Origin: SXOA01 sp046593355
GTDB taxonomy: Bacteria; Planctomycetota; Planctomycetia; Pirellulales; Pirellulaceae
Direction of reading: 5' to 3'
Assembly (NCBI GenBank): GCA_046593355.1
Contig: JBKJNY010000212.1
Span: 1-64,000, forward strand
DNA: 64,000 nt
Every line of letters begins with the position of its first letter. Positions within the stretch are counted from its first letter, which is position 1. Shown piece by piece: positions 8,397-16,922 of the stretch. The position numbers and the translations under genes were made by a program. Below the pieces are notes generated by a model. That model was not told the origin of the DNA, did not search any database, and saw only the letters and a program-made list of their open reading frames with translations.

Positions 8397-8969
8397 TTAC
8401 AGTTTGGCCGAGGGTTCGCGGCGGGCCGTCGCGGCTTTGTCCGTGTGAGGTTTGGGAACGGAAGCTTCAGAACCCGTGGAGATATTGTCCGCCTTTTCCT
8501 CGGTCATGATTTCACGGATCCGGGCGGATTCACCACTATCGTCTGCGTGTACCGAAATGAGCACATTCCCTTCCTTCAGCTTGCCTTCATATTGCTGGGC
8601 TTCGTATTCTGGAATGCCCGTGCCGACTAGCGCGCCGGTCACGCCACCCAGCGTCCCGCCGGCGGCAACGCCAGAGAGCGCGGCCAAAATCGGTCCCGCG
8701 GCAATCAGCGGGCCGACGCCCGGAATCGCCAATGCACCGATGCCGACCGCCCACCCCAGCGCACCGCCCAGCAGAGCCCCGGTCCCCGCACCCGCCGCTG
8801 CCCCTTCGGGAGCCTTGGTGGAGTTGGTGTGACCGATGTCTCGCGTCCCGCTCTTATCGGGATGCAGCATGGAAATGTCATTGGCCGAGAAGCCGCTGTT
8901 ATACAGTCGGTTGGCAATGCGAACGGCCTGCGCCTCGCTCCGGCAGATGCAATATACACACGTCGCCAT
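8397..8969 (-). CDS. Glycine-rich membrane-associated stress-type protein (YflT/ActD-like N-terminus)
   Basis: The start at 8969 (MATCVYCICRSEAQAV) has AGGGAGGG upstream, so the longer frame was rejected. The 190-residue product has an N-terminal alpha/beta segment (residues 1-45) of the kind seen in general-stress YflT-like proteins. Next come two Gly/Ala-rich hydrophobic stretches (about 60-120), then ALVGTGIPEYEAQQYEGKLKEGNVLISV and an acidic tail. Proteins with this layout are usually annotated as stress proteins or as ActD/DUF3341-like. The EYEAQQYEGKLKEGNVLISV block is typical of them. No catalytic motif is visible. It lies just downstream of the BON-domain gene in the same direction, fitting an envelope or osmotic stress pair. 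Confidence 0.75.
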   Translation of the reverse strand: MATCVYCICRSEAQAVRIANRLYNSGFSANDISMLHPDKSGTRDIGHTNSTKAPEGAAAGAGTGALLGGALGWAVGIGALAIPGVGPLIAAGPILAALSGVAAGGTLGGVTGALVGTGIPEYEAQQYEGKLKEGNVLISVHADDSGESARIREIMTEEKADNISTGSEASVPKPHTDKAATARREPSAKL

Positions 8970-9028
8970 GGAAAGCCCTCCCTTTGGAAATGTTGCTGAT
9001 GAACAGGACACTGCAGTTCAAGACTGGT

Positions 9029-9574
9029 TTACTTAACATCAATCGCATTAGTGACGTTGTCTTTCCCGGCCACATTCTTGGCGATGTCATCAATGACCTT
9101 TTTCTCGTCCTCGGAATTGACGGGGCCGCGGAGAGTCACCTTGCCGTCAGCAGTGATGATCTTCACGTTCTGCCCATTGATGGACATGTTTTCGTGCGCC
9201 ACAACTGCTTTGCGAATCTCGGCGGTGATGTTGATGTCCCGCTGATTTTCGTTCTGGTCAATCGGTGTCTTGGCATTGGCGTCGCGGTCGCGCTGATTGA
9301 TCGCGGTGTTGTCCGGCTCGGTGCTGCTCGGACCGACGGTGCCAAGCTTGTCCGTGGAAGCGGGGGCAAGAGGCGAATTGCTCCCTGGCGGAATGGCGCT
9401 ATTCACCGCGGGAGCGTCGCCGGTTCCGGCAGACGACGGAGCGCTGCTGTCCGGATACGTCGGCCTGGCAACCGTCGTTGGACTTGTCGATGAATTGGTC
9501 GTCTTGCGTGCCGGGGAATCGCAGCCTGCGAAACCAACAAGGGTGGCGGCGATCAGTGCGAATGAAATCCTCAT
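9029..9574 (-). CDS. BON-domain lipoprotein
   Basis: The 181-residue product begins with a lipoprotein signal (FALIAATLVGFAGC, Cys18). A Ser/Thr/Pro-rich linker of about 90 residues follows, then one BON domain at residues 115-181: ITAEIRKAVVAHENMSING, VKIITADGKVTLRGPV, ending VAGKDNVTNAIDV. BON domains bind phospholipid or membranes and occur in OsmY-like osmotic stress proteins. AGGAAAGG precedes the ATG. It sits 59 bp upstream of the glycine-rich stress-type gene, and the two probably form an operon. Confidence 0.9.
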   Translation of the reverse strand: MRISFALIAATLVGFAGCDSPARKTTNSSTSPTTVARPTYPDSSAPSSAGTGDAPAVNSAIPPGSNSPLAPASTDKLGTVGPSSTEPDNTAINQRDRDANAKTPIDQNENQRDINITAEIRKAVVAHENMSINGQNVKIITADGKVTLRGPVNSEDEKKVIDDIAKNVAGKDNVTNAIDVK

Positions 9575-9790
9575 AGCGTTCCTTTCCTGAAATCAAGAAT
9601 GAGCTGAACGCGCGGAAGGCGTAGGCAGCCATGGAAAGGCAAGGATGCACATGCTATGCCAACCACAACGCGCGAATGTGCGTCGAAAGCGAGCCAAGTT
9701 CTTGACTTTTTCAGCCTTTGACGACGATCTCTGATGATTGCTGGCCGGGCATGATGGGCGTAGAGCGACCAAGGAAATAGGGCATTGCCC

Positions 9791-11176
9791 CTAAGAGAGC
9801 CCGGCGATGGGTGCGCCGCTGGTCATCAGGCGCAGGACGTCGTTGGGGAGGCCGGGAAGCAAGCGGACCTGCGGCAGGTCCAGCAGGGTGTCAAAAATAG
9901 TGGCGACCAGATTATCGTTGCCGACAGGCTCCGATTGGGGCTCGCCGCCGTCGCGCGTCGATTGACCGATGACTTGCCCCATCTTCAGGCCGCCGCCATA
10001 AAGCAGGAGCGGCGCGAGGCCACCCCAGTGATCCCGTCCGCCATTCTTGTTGACGCGCGGCGTCCGCCCCATCTCGCCGCAGGCGACGAGCAGGATTTTG
10101 TCATCCAGGCCGCGAGCTTGCGTGTCTTCGATGAACGCCGAGACTGCGTGGTCGAGCGGCTGGCCCATGTACGCCATCCCCTCTTCGCAGGGTGCATTGT
10201 TCACGTCGGCGTGCATGTCCCACACGAAGTTCGTCGTCACTGTCACAAATCCGCAGCCGGCTTCGCAAAGACGGCGAGCCAGAAGCAGCAGCTTGCCGAG
10301 GGTCTTGGCGTTGTCCACGTAGTTGTTGTAGTTGTTCCACTTGCGGCTGATCTGGTCGGGGCGGACGAGCGGAGCGGTGTCATAGCGGGCGACGGTCTTG
10401 GCGTCTTCCTGCGACAGGTCAAACGCCGTGGCCACGCCGCCGAGGATGGTTTGAAAGGCCTGCTGCTGGAATTTGTCCAGTCCGGCAAGTTTGCCGGCGT
10501 CGGCTTCGCGTTTCAGCTTGTCGAGGCCGGCCAGGAGATTGCGGCGGTCATCGACGCGGGTCTTGTCGAGATGCAATTCCAGGTCTTTCTGAAACGTGCC
10601 GCCGCCGCCAGGAACAAACGGAGCGTAAGCGGCTCCGAGCTGGCCGGCGGAATCGAAGCGGCCGAAGTTTTCGACCGCGGGCTGGGACTTGGATTCGACC
10701 GCGCGGGGAAAGAGACAGGCGTTGAGGGGCATTCCCGTCGTGGGATGATTGCTGCCCGCAATGCGGGCGTAGAGCGAGCCGATGTTCGCGCCAAGCGTCC
10801 CTTTGCTGACGACCGGCTTGATATCGTGGTTGGCATCGCCAGTCCGGAATGAACGGACGATGGAAAACTTGTCATTGAGTGCCGCAAGCTTCGGGAACGT
10901 GCTGCCGAAGGTGATGCCGCTGAGCTTGGTGGGGATTTCGCCGGTGGTGCTGCGAATCTCCGCGGCCGCCTCCATCTTGGGGTCGAATGTTTCAAACTGG
11001 CTCGGCCCGCCGTGCAGGAACAGAAAGATGACCGACTTGTCCTTCACGGGCCGCATGTTCGCCGCCGCCCGAGCGCGCGTAGCCAGCAGGCCGGGAAGCG
11101 TCAGCCCGCCGAGGGCCAGGCTGCCGACTTGCAGAAAGGCGCGGCGCGAGGAGCGGCTGTCGTGGAAGTGGAGCAT
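9791..11176 (-). CDS. DUF1501 protein with Tat signal
   Basis: DUF1501 proteins are exported sulfatase/phosphatase-fold proteins of unknown substrate, greatly expanded in planctomycetes. The start at 11176 (MLHFHDSRSSRRAFLQ) gives a twin-arginine signal SRRAFLQVGSLALGG. The family landmarks are all present: FLFLHGGPSQFETFDPK, RARRLCEAGCGFVTV-like LARRLCEAGCGFV, LLVACGEMGRTPRVN and NGGRDHWGGLAPLLLYGGG. At 461 residues it is of normal length. It is not paired with a DUF1549/1553 gene here; its upstream neighbour is the secretin-like hypothetical gene. Confidence 0.92.
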   Translation of the reverse strand: MLHFHDSRSSRRAFLQVGSLALGGLTLPGLLATRARAAANMRPVKDKSVIFLFLHGGPSQFETFDPKMEAAAEIRSTTGEIPTKLSGITFGSTFPKLAALNDKFSIVRSFRTGDANHDIKPVVSKGTLGANIGSLYARIAGSNHPTTGMPLNACLFPRAVESKSQPAVENFGRFDSAGQLGAAYAPFVPGGGGTFQKDLELHLDKTRVDDRRNLLAGLDKLKREADAGKLAGLDKFQQQAFQTILGGVATAFDLSQEDAKTVARYDTAPLVRPDQISRKWNNYNNYVDNAKTLGKLLLLARRLCEAGCGFVTVTTNFVWDMHADVNNAPCEEGMAYMGQPLDHAVSAFIEDTQARGLDDKILLVACGEMGRTPRVNKNGGRDHWGGLAPLLLYGGGLKMGQVIGQSTRDGGEPQSEPVGNDNLVATIFDTLLDLPQVRLLPGLPNDVLRLMTSGAPIAGLS

Positions 11177-11282
11177 GGGTGGATTCCGTTCGTGGGCTGG
11201 CCGTTGGCTCGGTGGTGGTCGCAAACGAGCCTCACGCTGAAAATATCACCATCCGCCGATACTTGCAAGCTTTTTCGGCTAC

Positions 11283-12800
11283 TTACGGGTTTCGCCGAGT
11301 CTCCGCCTGAGGCGAGGCTTTCGGCGGCGGATCGATGATCAGCACGCCGTTCTCCTCGTGGCAGTGCAGGTTGGCCTGATCCAGAATCAGCCCGAGCAAT
11401 TGGCGGAGCGTGATCGGCAGGGGTTCTTTGGGCGAAGGTGCATTGGGGAAGGTCATCACGGCGGCTGGCAGCCCAAGCCACTGGTCCAGGAATTCCCGAT
11501 CGGCACCTAAGTCTTCTTCCTTGTAACGGAGACTTACCGGGATTTGCTGAACAACCGCGAGATTCCGCAGCGCTCCGCGGGGGGTGGAGAGAAGAATTGG
11601 CTTCGCGGGAAAATCAAGGCGCTCGGCGAGCGGCGTGCCCCCGGCCGGCCGCAGTTCCATCACTCCCGTAGCATCTTTCCACAGTTCCGCACCCTCGGCA
11701 TCCACAACGCAGAGCACGCCATAGCGATAGTCCAGGACCAGCCCCAAGGGTGACAGCATGGCGTCAAATCCCGCGTAGAGCGGGCCATTCCTCACATCCA
11801 TGCTCACCGGCGCAACAAAAATATTCTTGACGACCGGTGGCAAAGGCGCGGAAGCTGCGGGGCGGGCGAGAGAACGGGGCCGCATGTCGACGAGTTGCGG
11901 AGACGCTCGCAAATCGTCGGGCTCGCGAAGAATCCAATCATCTGAAAATGGAATCTCGTGCATCGCTGGCAGCGGCGGCTCGTGCGTCGGCTCCGGCGGC
12001 GTCAGCACAACCGTCTTTCGCCGCCAGCGCATCGCTAGACGCAAGCCGAATCGCTCGCTGCAGTCTGCGACGACCTCTTGCAGCGGCGTTTCCTGATAAT
12101 TCATGTCACAGCGCTGCAGGAGCGTCTGCTCCAGCTTCTGGTCGTTCAACGAGCCATCCGCAATTCGTTTCAGCAGAAGGTTCTCGATGGGATTCTGCTG
12201 AGGGTTCACTAACCAATCGATTTGGAATTCATGACTGAAGCAGAGCTTTCCCGTATGATCCCACCACTGAAATGAGCCGTCCCGCTTTCCTCGGTTCCAG
12301 TGTTCTTCGACCCGGTATACTTCGCGGGCTGGCGAACCTTGAGGGTTAGGCTTGGACTGCGAAGGGCCGCCAAAGGGATCCGCATAGGGGGTGGGGGTCA
12401 GGTCCCGGATTTCGTCCGGTGATGGCAGGAACTCCCAAGTTCCGTGCTGTTTTCCGGCATAGTATTCCCCGGTGATCACATTTCCATAAGAGGACTTCCG
12501 ATAGGGCCCGTGGAGAACGCCTTCCCGATAGTATTCCTCCAGAATAACTTCCCCGGCAACCGTATCGCGATGCACGCCATGTTTGATGAGTTCCCCCCTC
12601 AGACCGCGATGGTAGGTAAAGGTCTCCCTAAGTACCTGAACACCTCGCTCCCTGTCCGTCGTCTGCGTGACCGGCCAGCGCCACCAGAACGCCGAACCGA
12701 GGGCCGCCGCCGTCACCATGAGCATCAACATTCGCAAGCTGAACCGCGGTGCGAACCAGCGGCGCGGGGACTTCTTGTCGGCGGTGGTTTGAGTAGTCAT
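11283..12800 (-). CDS. Membrane-anchored protein with MORN/YwqK-like and secretin-N-like segments
   Basis: The 505-residue product has a basic N-terminus and one TM helix (residues 22-42, SLRMLMLMVTAAALGSAFWW), so most of it is extracytoplasmic. Residues about 60-190 contain YwqK/MORN-type units (EYYREGVLHGPYRKSSYGN, GEYYAGKQHGTWEF, WNRGKRDGSFQWWDHTGKL). The second half has repeated short segments resembling the small alpha/beta domains before secretins and in planctomycete FecR/STN-like proteins: YQETPLQEVVADCSERFGLRL, LGLVLDYRYGVLCVV, LRQLLGLILDQANLHCHEENG. The start overlaps the aldolase stop by 4 bp, so the two are translationally coupled. No catalytic motif is seen. Confidence 0.75.
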   Translation of the reverse strand: MTTQTTADKKSPRRWFAPRFSLRMLMLMVTAAALGSAFWWRWPVTQTTDRERGVQVLRETFTYHRGLRGELIKHGVHRDTVAGEVILEEYYREGVLHGPYRKSSYGNVITGEYYAGKQHGTWEFLPSPDEIRDLTPTPYADPFGGPSQSKPNPQGSPAREVYRVEEHWNRGKRDGSFQWWDHTGKLCFSHEFQIDWLVNPQQNPIENLLLKRIADGSLNDQKLEQTLLQRCDMNYQETPLQEVVADCSERFGLRLAMRWRRKTVVLTPPEPTHEPPLPAMHEIPFSDDWILREPDDLRASPQLVDMRPRSLARPAASAPLPPVVKNIFVAPVSMDVRNGPLYAGFDAMLSPLGLVLDYRYGVLCVVDAEGAELWKDATGVMELRPAGGTPLAERLDFPAKPILLSTPRGALRNLAVVQQIPVSLRYKEEDLGADREFLDQWLGLPAAVMTFPNAPSPKEPLPITLRQLLGLILDQANLHCHEENGVLIIDPPPKASPQAETRRNP

Positions 12801-13588
12801 GGCGACATCTCTCCTTCCAGCCGCTTTCTCAATTCCCCAATCTCGCCTTTCAGCGTCCGGCTAAACGTGGCGAGGTCGGAGGAGTGCATGACGAGGTTGC
12901 CGCCGGCGCGGGACCAGGTGATTTCCTGCTCGAGGTCGAGCCAGTAGTGGATGCCGGCGCCGATGCCGTGCTCGCGGGCGATGCGGAAGATGGTGCGGAC
13001 GGCTTCGTCAAAGCGGGGGTGGGTGTACTGCTCGGGAATGCCGAGGCTGCAGGAGAGGTCATGCGGGCCGATGAGGACGGCATCGACACCGGGAACGGAG
13101 CAGATGGCGTGCAGATTCTCGATCGCCAGCACGCTTTCGATCTGGGCGATCAGGATTTTGTCGCCGTTGCGTTTCTCCAGATACTCGCGCAGCTCCGGCT
13201 CCAAGGAGTTCGGATCGCGGAGAGCTTCCTGCAGGCGGCGGCCTTTCAGCGGGCGGAGCTTGACCGCCCCGGCTAAGTCGCGGGCCTGCTCCGCCGTTTC
13301 CAAATATGGGCCGATCACCCCCCCTGCCCCGGCATCCAGCACCTTGCAAGCTTCAAACGGATCATTGCACGGCAGCCGCACGACGGGGGGAACGCCGAGG
13401 GCGCTATAGGTCTGGCACATCCACGACAGAGTCTCGCGGCCGACCGGCGTGTGCTCGGTATCGACGAAGACAAAGTCGATTCCTGCCTGTTTGGCGAGGT
13501 TCGGCCAAAGCGGCGACGTGGCCACGATGGCGGAAGAATACACGCGGCGGCCGGCATGGAGGGCGGCAATGATTTCGCGACCGGTCAT
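12797..13588 (-). CDS. HpcH/HpaI-family class II aldolase
   Basis: The start at 13588 (MTGREIIAALHAGRR) is used because the upstream extension is repeat DNA. The 263 residues contain the family landmarks DFVFVDTEHTPVGRE (with the catalytic His region), PPVVRLP, GAGGVIGPYLETAEQA, ILIAQIES and VDAVLIGPHDLSCSLGIP, the last supplying metal ligands. The family cleaves or forms 2-keto-3-deoxy sugar acids with pyruvate as donor product, using Mg2+ or another divalent metal. Its place downstream of two Gfo/Idh-type genes suggests sugar-acid breakdown, with the exact substrate unknown. Confidence 0.93.
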   Translation of the reverse strand: MTGREIIAALHAGRRVYSSAIVATSPLWPNLAKQAGIDFVFVDTEHTPVGRETLSWMCQTYSALGVPPVVRLPCNDPFEACKVLDAGAGGVIGPYLETAEQARDLAGAVKLRPLKGRRLQEALRDPNSLEPELREYLEKRNGDKILIAQIESVLAIENLHAICSVPGVDAVLIGPHDLSCSLGIPEQYTHPRFDEAVRTIFRIAREHGIGAGIHYWLDLEQEITWSRAGGNLVMHSSDLATFSRTLKGEIGELRKRLEGEMSP

Positions 13589-13617
13589 GGGAACCTCGAA
13601 AGAAAACAAAAACAGAT

Positions 13618-13756
13618 TTGAACAGAAGGGAACGAAGGAAACGAAGGGAAGAAGGAGGAGGTCAGTCAACAGAGGGAAAAATTCAATTTGCCAACTCCCA
13701 TCTTTGCCTTTCTTCGTTCCCTTTGTTTCCTTCTGTTCAAAATCTCTTCTGTTCAA
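13618..13756. repeat. Inverted repeat, family E (TTGAACAGAAGGGAACGAAG)
   Basis: Left arm from 13618 (TTGAACAGAAGGGAACGAAG) and right arm ending TTTCCTTCTGTTCAA at 13740 are inverted copies, followed by a partial third unit TCTTCTGTTCAAGAA. The last unit supplies the stop codon of the Gfo/Idh gene. A second full copy is at 30152-30279. Confidence 0.9.
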
Positions 13757-14874
13757 GAATGTTTGACATCTACAGCCTGGCCGCTTTCGCACGAGGCCAA
13801 TGCCGCTTCAATCGTAGCAAAGATAGCCCGGCTGGCGTGAGCGCCGAGGATGGTGTCGGTGCCGTTATCGATTGCTTGGGCGAAGTTTTCGGCGAGGAGA
13901 AAGTCGTTTTCGCTCGCGACCCGCCGCTGGCGAGGTTCTTTGGCTGGCTGGCCGCGGTAGTGGATACCGACGTTGGGCAGGGCTTCATTGATGACAAGTG
14001 CCCCTTCGCTGCCGAGGATGTGCAGCTTGATTTCGCCGCCGCTGTTGTGGCTGCCCGCTCCAATCCGCCCGAGAGCGACGGAGCCGATGAGGCCGTCCTC
14101 CATTTCCAGTGTCATGCTCGCCAGGTCCTCGACGCCGTTATCTACATAGAGTTGATGGAAATGCGACGCCCGGCGGGCGAAGACCCGGAGGACCTCCTTG
14201 CCGGTGAGCATCCGCAAGTAGCCGAGCGGGTAGACGCCCTCGATAGCGAGTTCTCCCATCGACAACTCGCCGAGCCCGCCGTCGGAGCCATCGATGTGCG
14301 ATGCAAGTTGGTGCGCCTGCCAGTTGATGGGCGGATAGCCGGGCTGGCGCGAGCCCTTGGGCGGACCAGCGTCTTTGGCGAAGTAAAAATCAGCGTGGAT
14401 GGCGTAGGGTTGGCCGATGACTCCGGACTGAATTTGCTGTTGCGCATCGAGCACCGCCGGAATGAAATTGCGGTTCCACATCAAGAACCGCACGCCGCTT
14501 TTTTCGATGGCGGCGACGAGTGAATCGGCCTGAAGGCGCGAAACCGCAAGCGGCTTGTCTTGGATGACATGAACTCCCGCGTTCGCGGTGCGGACGCTCA
14601 AATCGCAGTGTCGTTCCGCTTCGGGACTGACGATGGCGACCTGCACGTTGAATTCGCGGAGCGCCCGCTCAACATCACGGACGTACGGAATATGGAAGCT
14701 ATCTGCCAGTTGCTGATTGCGCTCGTGGGCCCATTGCGGCACGCTCGGGTTGTCGGCCACCACGGCAAACTCAAAGCGAGGATGCGAAGCGACACCGCGA
14801 GCGACATAGTCGTGCTTGACGGCGGAGAGGACGGCACAGCGGAATTTCTGGCCTGGCGAAGTGGGCACCGGCAT
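13753..14874 (-). CDS. Gfo/Idh/MocA-family oxidoreductase
   Basis: A 373-residue NAD(P)-dependent oxidoreductase-like protein, started at 14874 because that ATG lies 1 bp after the stop of the upstream short gene. The N-terminal Rossmann fold is atypical: FRCAVLSAVKHDYVARGVA replaces the usual GxGxxG loop. It continues VAIVSPEAERHCDLSV and HVIQDKPLAVS, the last matching the conserved EKP motif as DKP. The C-terminal substrate domain contains SDGGLGELSMGELAIEGVYPLGYLRMLTG. It probably acts on a sugar or inositol derivative together with its short partner and the aldolase. The altered nucleotide loop suggests modified cofactor binding. Confidence 0.85.
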   Translation of the reverse strand: MPVPTSPGQKFRCAVLSAVKHDYVARGVASHPRFEFAVVADNPSVPQWAHERNQQLADSFHIPYVRDVERALREFNVQVAIVSPEAERHCDLSVRTANAGVHVIQDKPLAVSRLQADSLVAAIEKSGVRFLMWNRNFIPAVLDAQQQIQSGVIGQPYAIHADFYFAKDAGPPKGSRQPGYPPINWQAHQLASHIDGSDGGLGELSMGELAIEGVYPLGYLRMLTGKEVLRVFARRASHFHQLYVDNGVEDLASMTLEMEDGLIGSVALGRIGAGSHNSGGEIKLHILGSEGALVINEALPNVGIHYRGQPAKEPRQRRVASENDFLLAENFAQAIDNGTDTILGAHASRAIFATIEAALASCESGQAVDVKHS

Positions 14875-14875
14875 T

Positions 14876-15445
14876 TCAGCGGCCCTCCAGCGAAACGGCC
14901 TGCCGCGCTTCGATGGAGCGCTGCACGGCATCGGCGACGGCCAGTACTTGCTCCCAGTTGTTGGTCATGTCCGAAGGCTCGGGTTCGCCCGACAGTGTCT
15001 CATGCGCCATTACTCCCCGCGTCTGGCCCCCTTTGTAAAGCAACTGCATGTTCTGTTGATCGTCGGCATACGCCGCTCCCGCGGAGCCGATGACGTGCAG
15101 CGAGCGGTAGGGATCGCCGGGGGGATGCAGACTCGAATAAACCAGCAGGGCCATCGCGTCTCCGGGAAAACCGAGATGGATTTGCAGGTATCGGCCCGGC
15201 CTCGCCTTCGCTGCTTCTGAATTCTCAATTGCGTAAACGACGGTGGGCGACTTGCCCATAAGCCACAGAATCACATCGATCTGTTGCAGCAGCGCCGCTG
15301 GCAACTCGTGGGCAGCGGCAGCCTCTCCGCCGGCCTCCCAGTGGTGAATGCGGATCAACCCCGGCTCACCCAGTTTTCCGGCGTCCAATTCCCGCTTGAC
15401 GAGCTGGCGGGACGGCAAGAGACGCTGGGGATTCGCAGGATTCAC
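14876..15445 (-). CDS. Short Gfo/Idh/MocA-like protein lacking the Rossmann domain
   Basis: 189 residues from a GTG start. The in-frame open stretch upstream of this GTG is only 15 codons and has no ATG. The sequence resembles the C-terminal substrate domain of Gfo/Idh oxidoreductases (ELDAGKLGEPGLIRIHHWE, LLQQIDVILWLMG, LHVIGSAGAAYADDQQNMQL). The N-terminal nucleotide-binding half is absent. It is followed after 1 bp by a full-length Gfo/Idh gene. This reads as an intact short partner rather than a decayed gene, because the frame is clean and the coupling tight. A role as a structural or substrate subunit is inference. Confidence 0.75.
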   Translation of the reverse strand: MNPANPQRLLPSRQLVKRELDAGKLGEPGLIRIHHWEAGGEAAAAHELPAALLQQIDVILWLMGKSPTVVYAIENSEAAKARPGRYLQIHLGFPGDAMALLVYSSLHPPGDPYRSLHVIGSAGAAYADDQQNMQLLYKGGQTRGVMAHETLSGEPEPSDMTNNWEQVLAVADAVQRSIEARQAVSLEGR

Positions 15446-15561
15446 GGCGCGCGCCCGACGACGGGGATCAGGAGATGGACCAAAGAAGCACTATAACACC
15501 GCTCGTGAGCAGCGTGTGGCGATTCTCCTCCAGCCGTTGTACAGTGATGGGAGCAATGAGG

Positions 15562-15590
15562 TGACATGCCGGCACACGGAAGGTGCCGCC
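15562..15590. repeat. Partial copy of repeat family F (CATGCCGGCACACGGA)
   Basis: The segment ACATGCCGGCACACGGAAGG just upstream of the Gfo/Idh start matches the right half of the elements at 18313-18363 and 39280-39333. Confidence 0.7.
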
Positions 15591-15606
15591 CACTATGGAG
15601 AAATAC

Positions 15607-16899
15607 ATGACCCCGCAATCCTCCCGCCGCGAATTCCTCACCTCTTCCTCCGCTGCTGCCGTCGGCCTCGCGGCGCTCACGCTTCCCAAGAACAGCGCTT
15701 ATGCCGCCGGTGAAGAAGCTCCGCTCAAGGTCGGCCTCATCGGCTGCGGCGGCCGAGGCGCGGATGCGGCCAGGCAGGCGCTGCGGGCGGATAAGAACGT
15801 CAAGCTTTGGGCGATGGCGGATGCCTTCTCCGACCGCCTGGAAAGCAGCCGCAATAGCCTCAGCAAGGTCGAGGATGTGTCGGCAAAAATTGATGTTCCG
15901 GCGGAGCGCCGCTTCGTCGGGTTCAACGCCTATCAAGACGTGATTGCCTGCTGCGATGTCGTTCTGCTCACCACGCCGCCGCAATTCCGGCCGCTGCACC
16001 TGCAAGCGGCGGTCGATGCCGGCAAGCATGTTTTCGCCGAGAAGCCGTGCGCGGTGGATGCTCCGGGCGTGCGGAAGGTGCTGCAAATCTGCGAGGAAGC
16101 GAAACAGAAAAAGCTCTCGATCGTTTCCGGCCTCTGCCTTCGCTACGACTACGGCTTTCAAGAGATTGTGAAGCGGATTCATGACGGCGAAATTGGCAAG
16201 GTCCACACGTTGCAGGCCAACGACTACCGCGGCGGCATCTGGGTCAAGCCGCGGCTGCCGGAGTGGACGGACATGACGTGGCAGATGCGGAACTGGTACT
16301 ACTTCACCTGGCTCTCCGGCGATTTCAACGTGGAGCAGCACGTGCATTTTCTGGATGTCTGCGCCTGGGTGATGGGGAACCAGTACCCCGTGCGGGCGGT
16401 CGGCCTCGGCGGGCGGCAGGTCCGGACGGAGCCGGAGTACGGCCACATCTACGACCATTTCTCCATCGTCTACGAGTACGCGGACGGGGCCAAATTCTTC
16501 AGCAACTGCCGCCAGCAGCAGGGATGCGTCAGCGACATGTCCGCCCACGTCGCCGGCAGCAAGGGGGTGGCCCACATCAGCGAGAAGAAGAAGGGGCTGA
16601 CCATGAAGACCGACGCCGGCGACTGGGTCTACAGCGGCAAGGAAAACCAGATGTACCAGACCGAGCACGACGAGCTCTTCGCCAGCATCCGCCAGGGAAA
16701 ACCGATCAACAACGGCCCGTACATGGCCAACAGCACCCTCCTCGCCATCATGGGCCGCATGGCCGCCTACACCGGCCAGGCCATCACCTGGGAAATGGCC
16801 TTGAACAGCCAGGAAGACCTCACGCCGCCGAAATACGACTGGGACGTGCCACTGATCGTGCCGCCGGTGGCGAAGCCGGGGGTGACGAAGTTTGTGTGA
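15607..16899 (+). CDS. Tat-exported Gfo/Idh/MocA-family oxidoreductase
   Basis: The ATG at 15607 has GGAG 7 bp upstream and opens a twin-arginine signal (SSRREFLTSSSAAAVGLAAL). The Rossmann motif is VGLIGCGGRGADAA and the catalytic-lysine motif EKPCAVDAPGV, so cofactor binding looks intact. The C-terminal domain includes the long YRGGIWVKPR and WLSGDFNVEQHVHFLDVCAWVMG segments typical of planctomycete exported members. At 430 residues it is of normal size. NAD(P)-carrying enzymes sent through Tat fit periplasmic sugar oxidoreduction. It is divergent from the aldolase/Gfo operon, which suggests a shared substrate or control region, but this is inference. Confidence 0.93.
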   Translation: MTPQSSRREFLTSSSAAAVGLAALTLPKNSAYAAGEEAPLKVGLIGCGGRGADAARQALRADKNVKLWAMADAFSDRLESSRNSLSKVEDVSAKIDVPAERRFVGFNAYQDVIACCDVVLLTTPPQFRPLHLQAAVDAGKHVFAEKPCAVDAPGVRKVLQICEEAKQKKLSIVSGLCLRYDYGFQEIVKRIHDGEIGKVHTLQANDYRGGIWVKPRLPEWTDMTWQMRNWYYFTWLSGDFNVEQHVHFLDVCAWVMGNQYPVRAVGLGGRQVRTEPEYGHIYDHFSIVYEYADGAKFFSNCRQQQGCVSDMSAHVAGSKGVAHISEKKKGLTMKTDAGDWVYSGKENQMYQTEHDELFASIRQGKPINNGPYMANSTLLAIMGRMAAYTGQAITWEMALNSQEDLTPPKYDWDVPLIVPPVAKPGVTKFV

Positions 16900-16922
16900 C
16901 GTAGCGATAGGCGGCCCGTCTG

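Noticed and set aside
14876..15445. Short Gfo/Idh gene as a pseudogene
   Set aside because: The frame is clean, starts at a plausible GTG and is 1 bp from the next start; an intact partner protein is the better reading.
15442..16668. Long minus-strand frame (about 408 codons) opposite the Tat-exported Gfo/Idh gene
   Set aside because: It mirrors a gene with clear signal and cofactor motifs; antisense open frames are expected at this GC content and it has no family motif.
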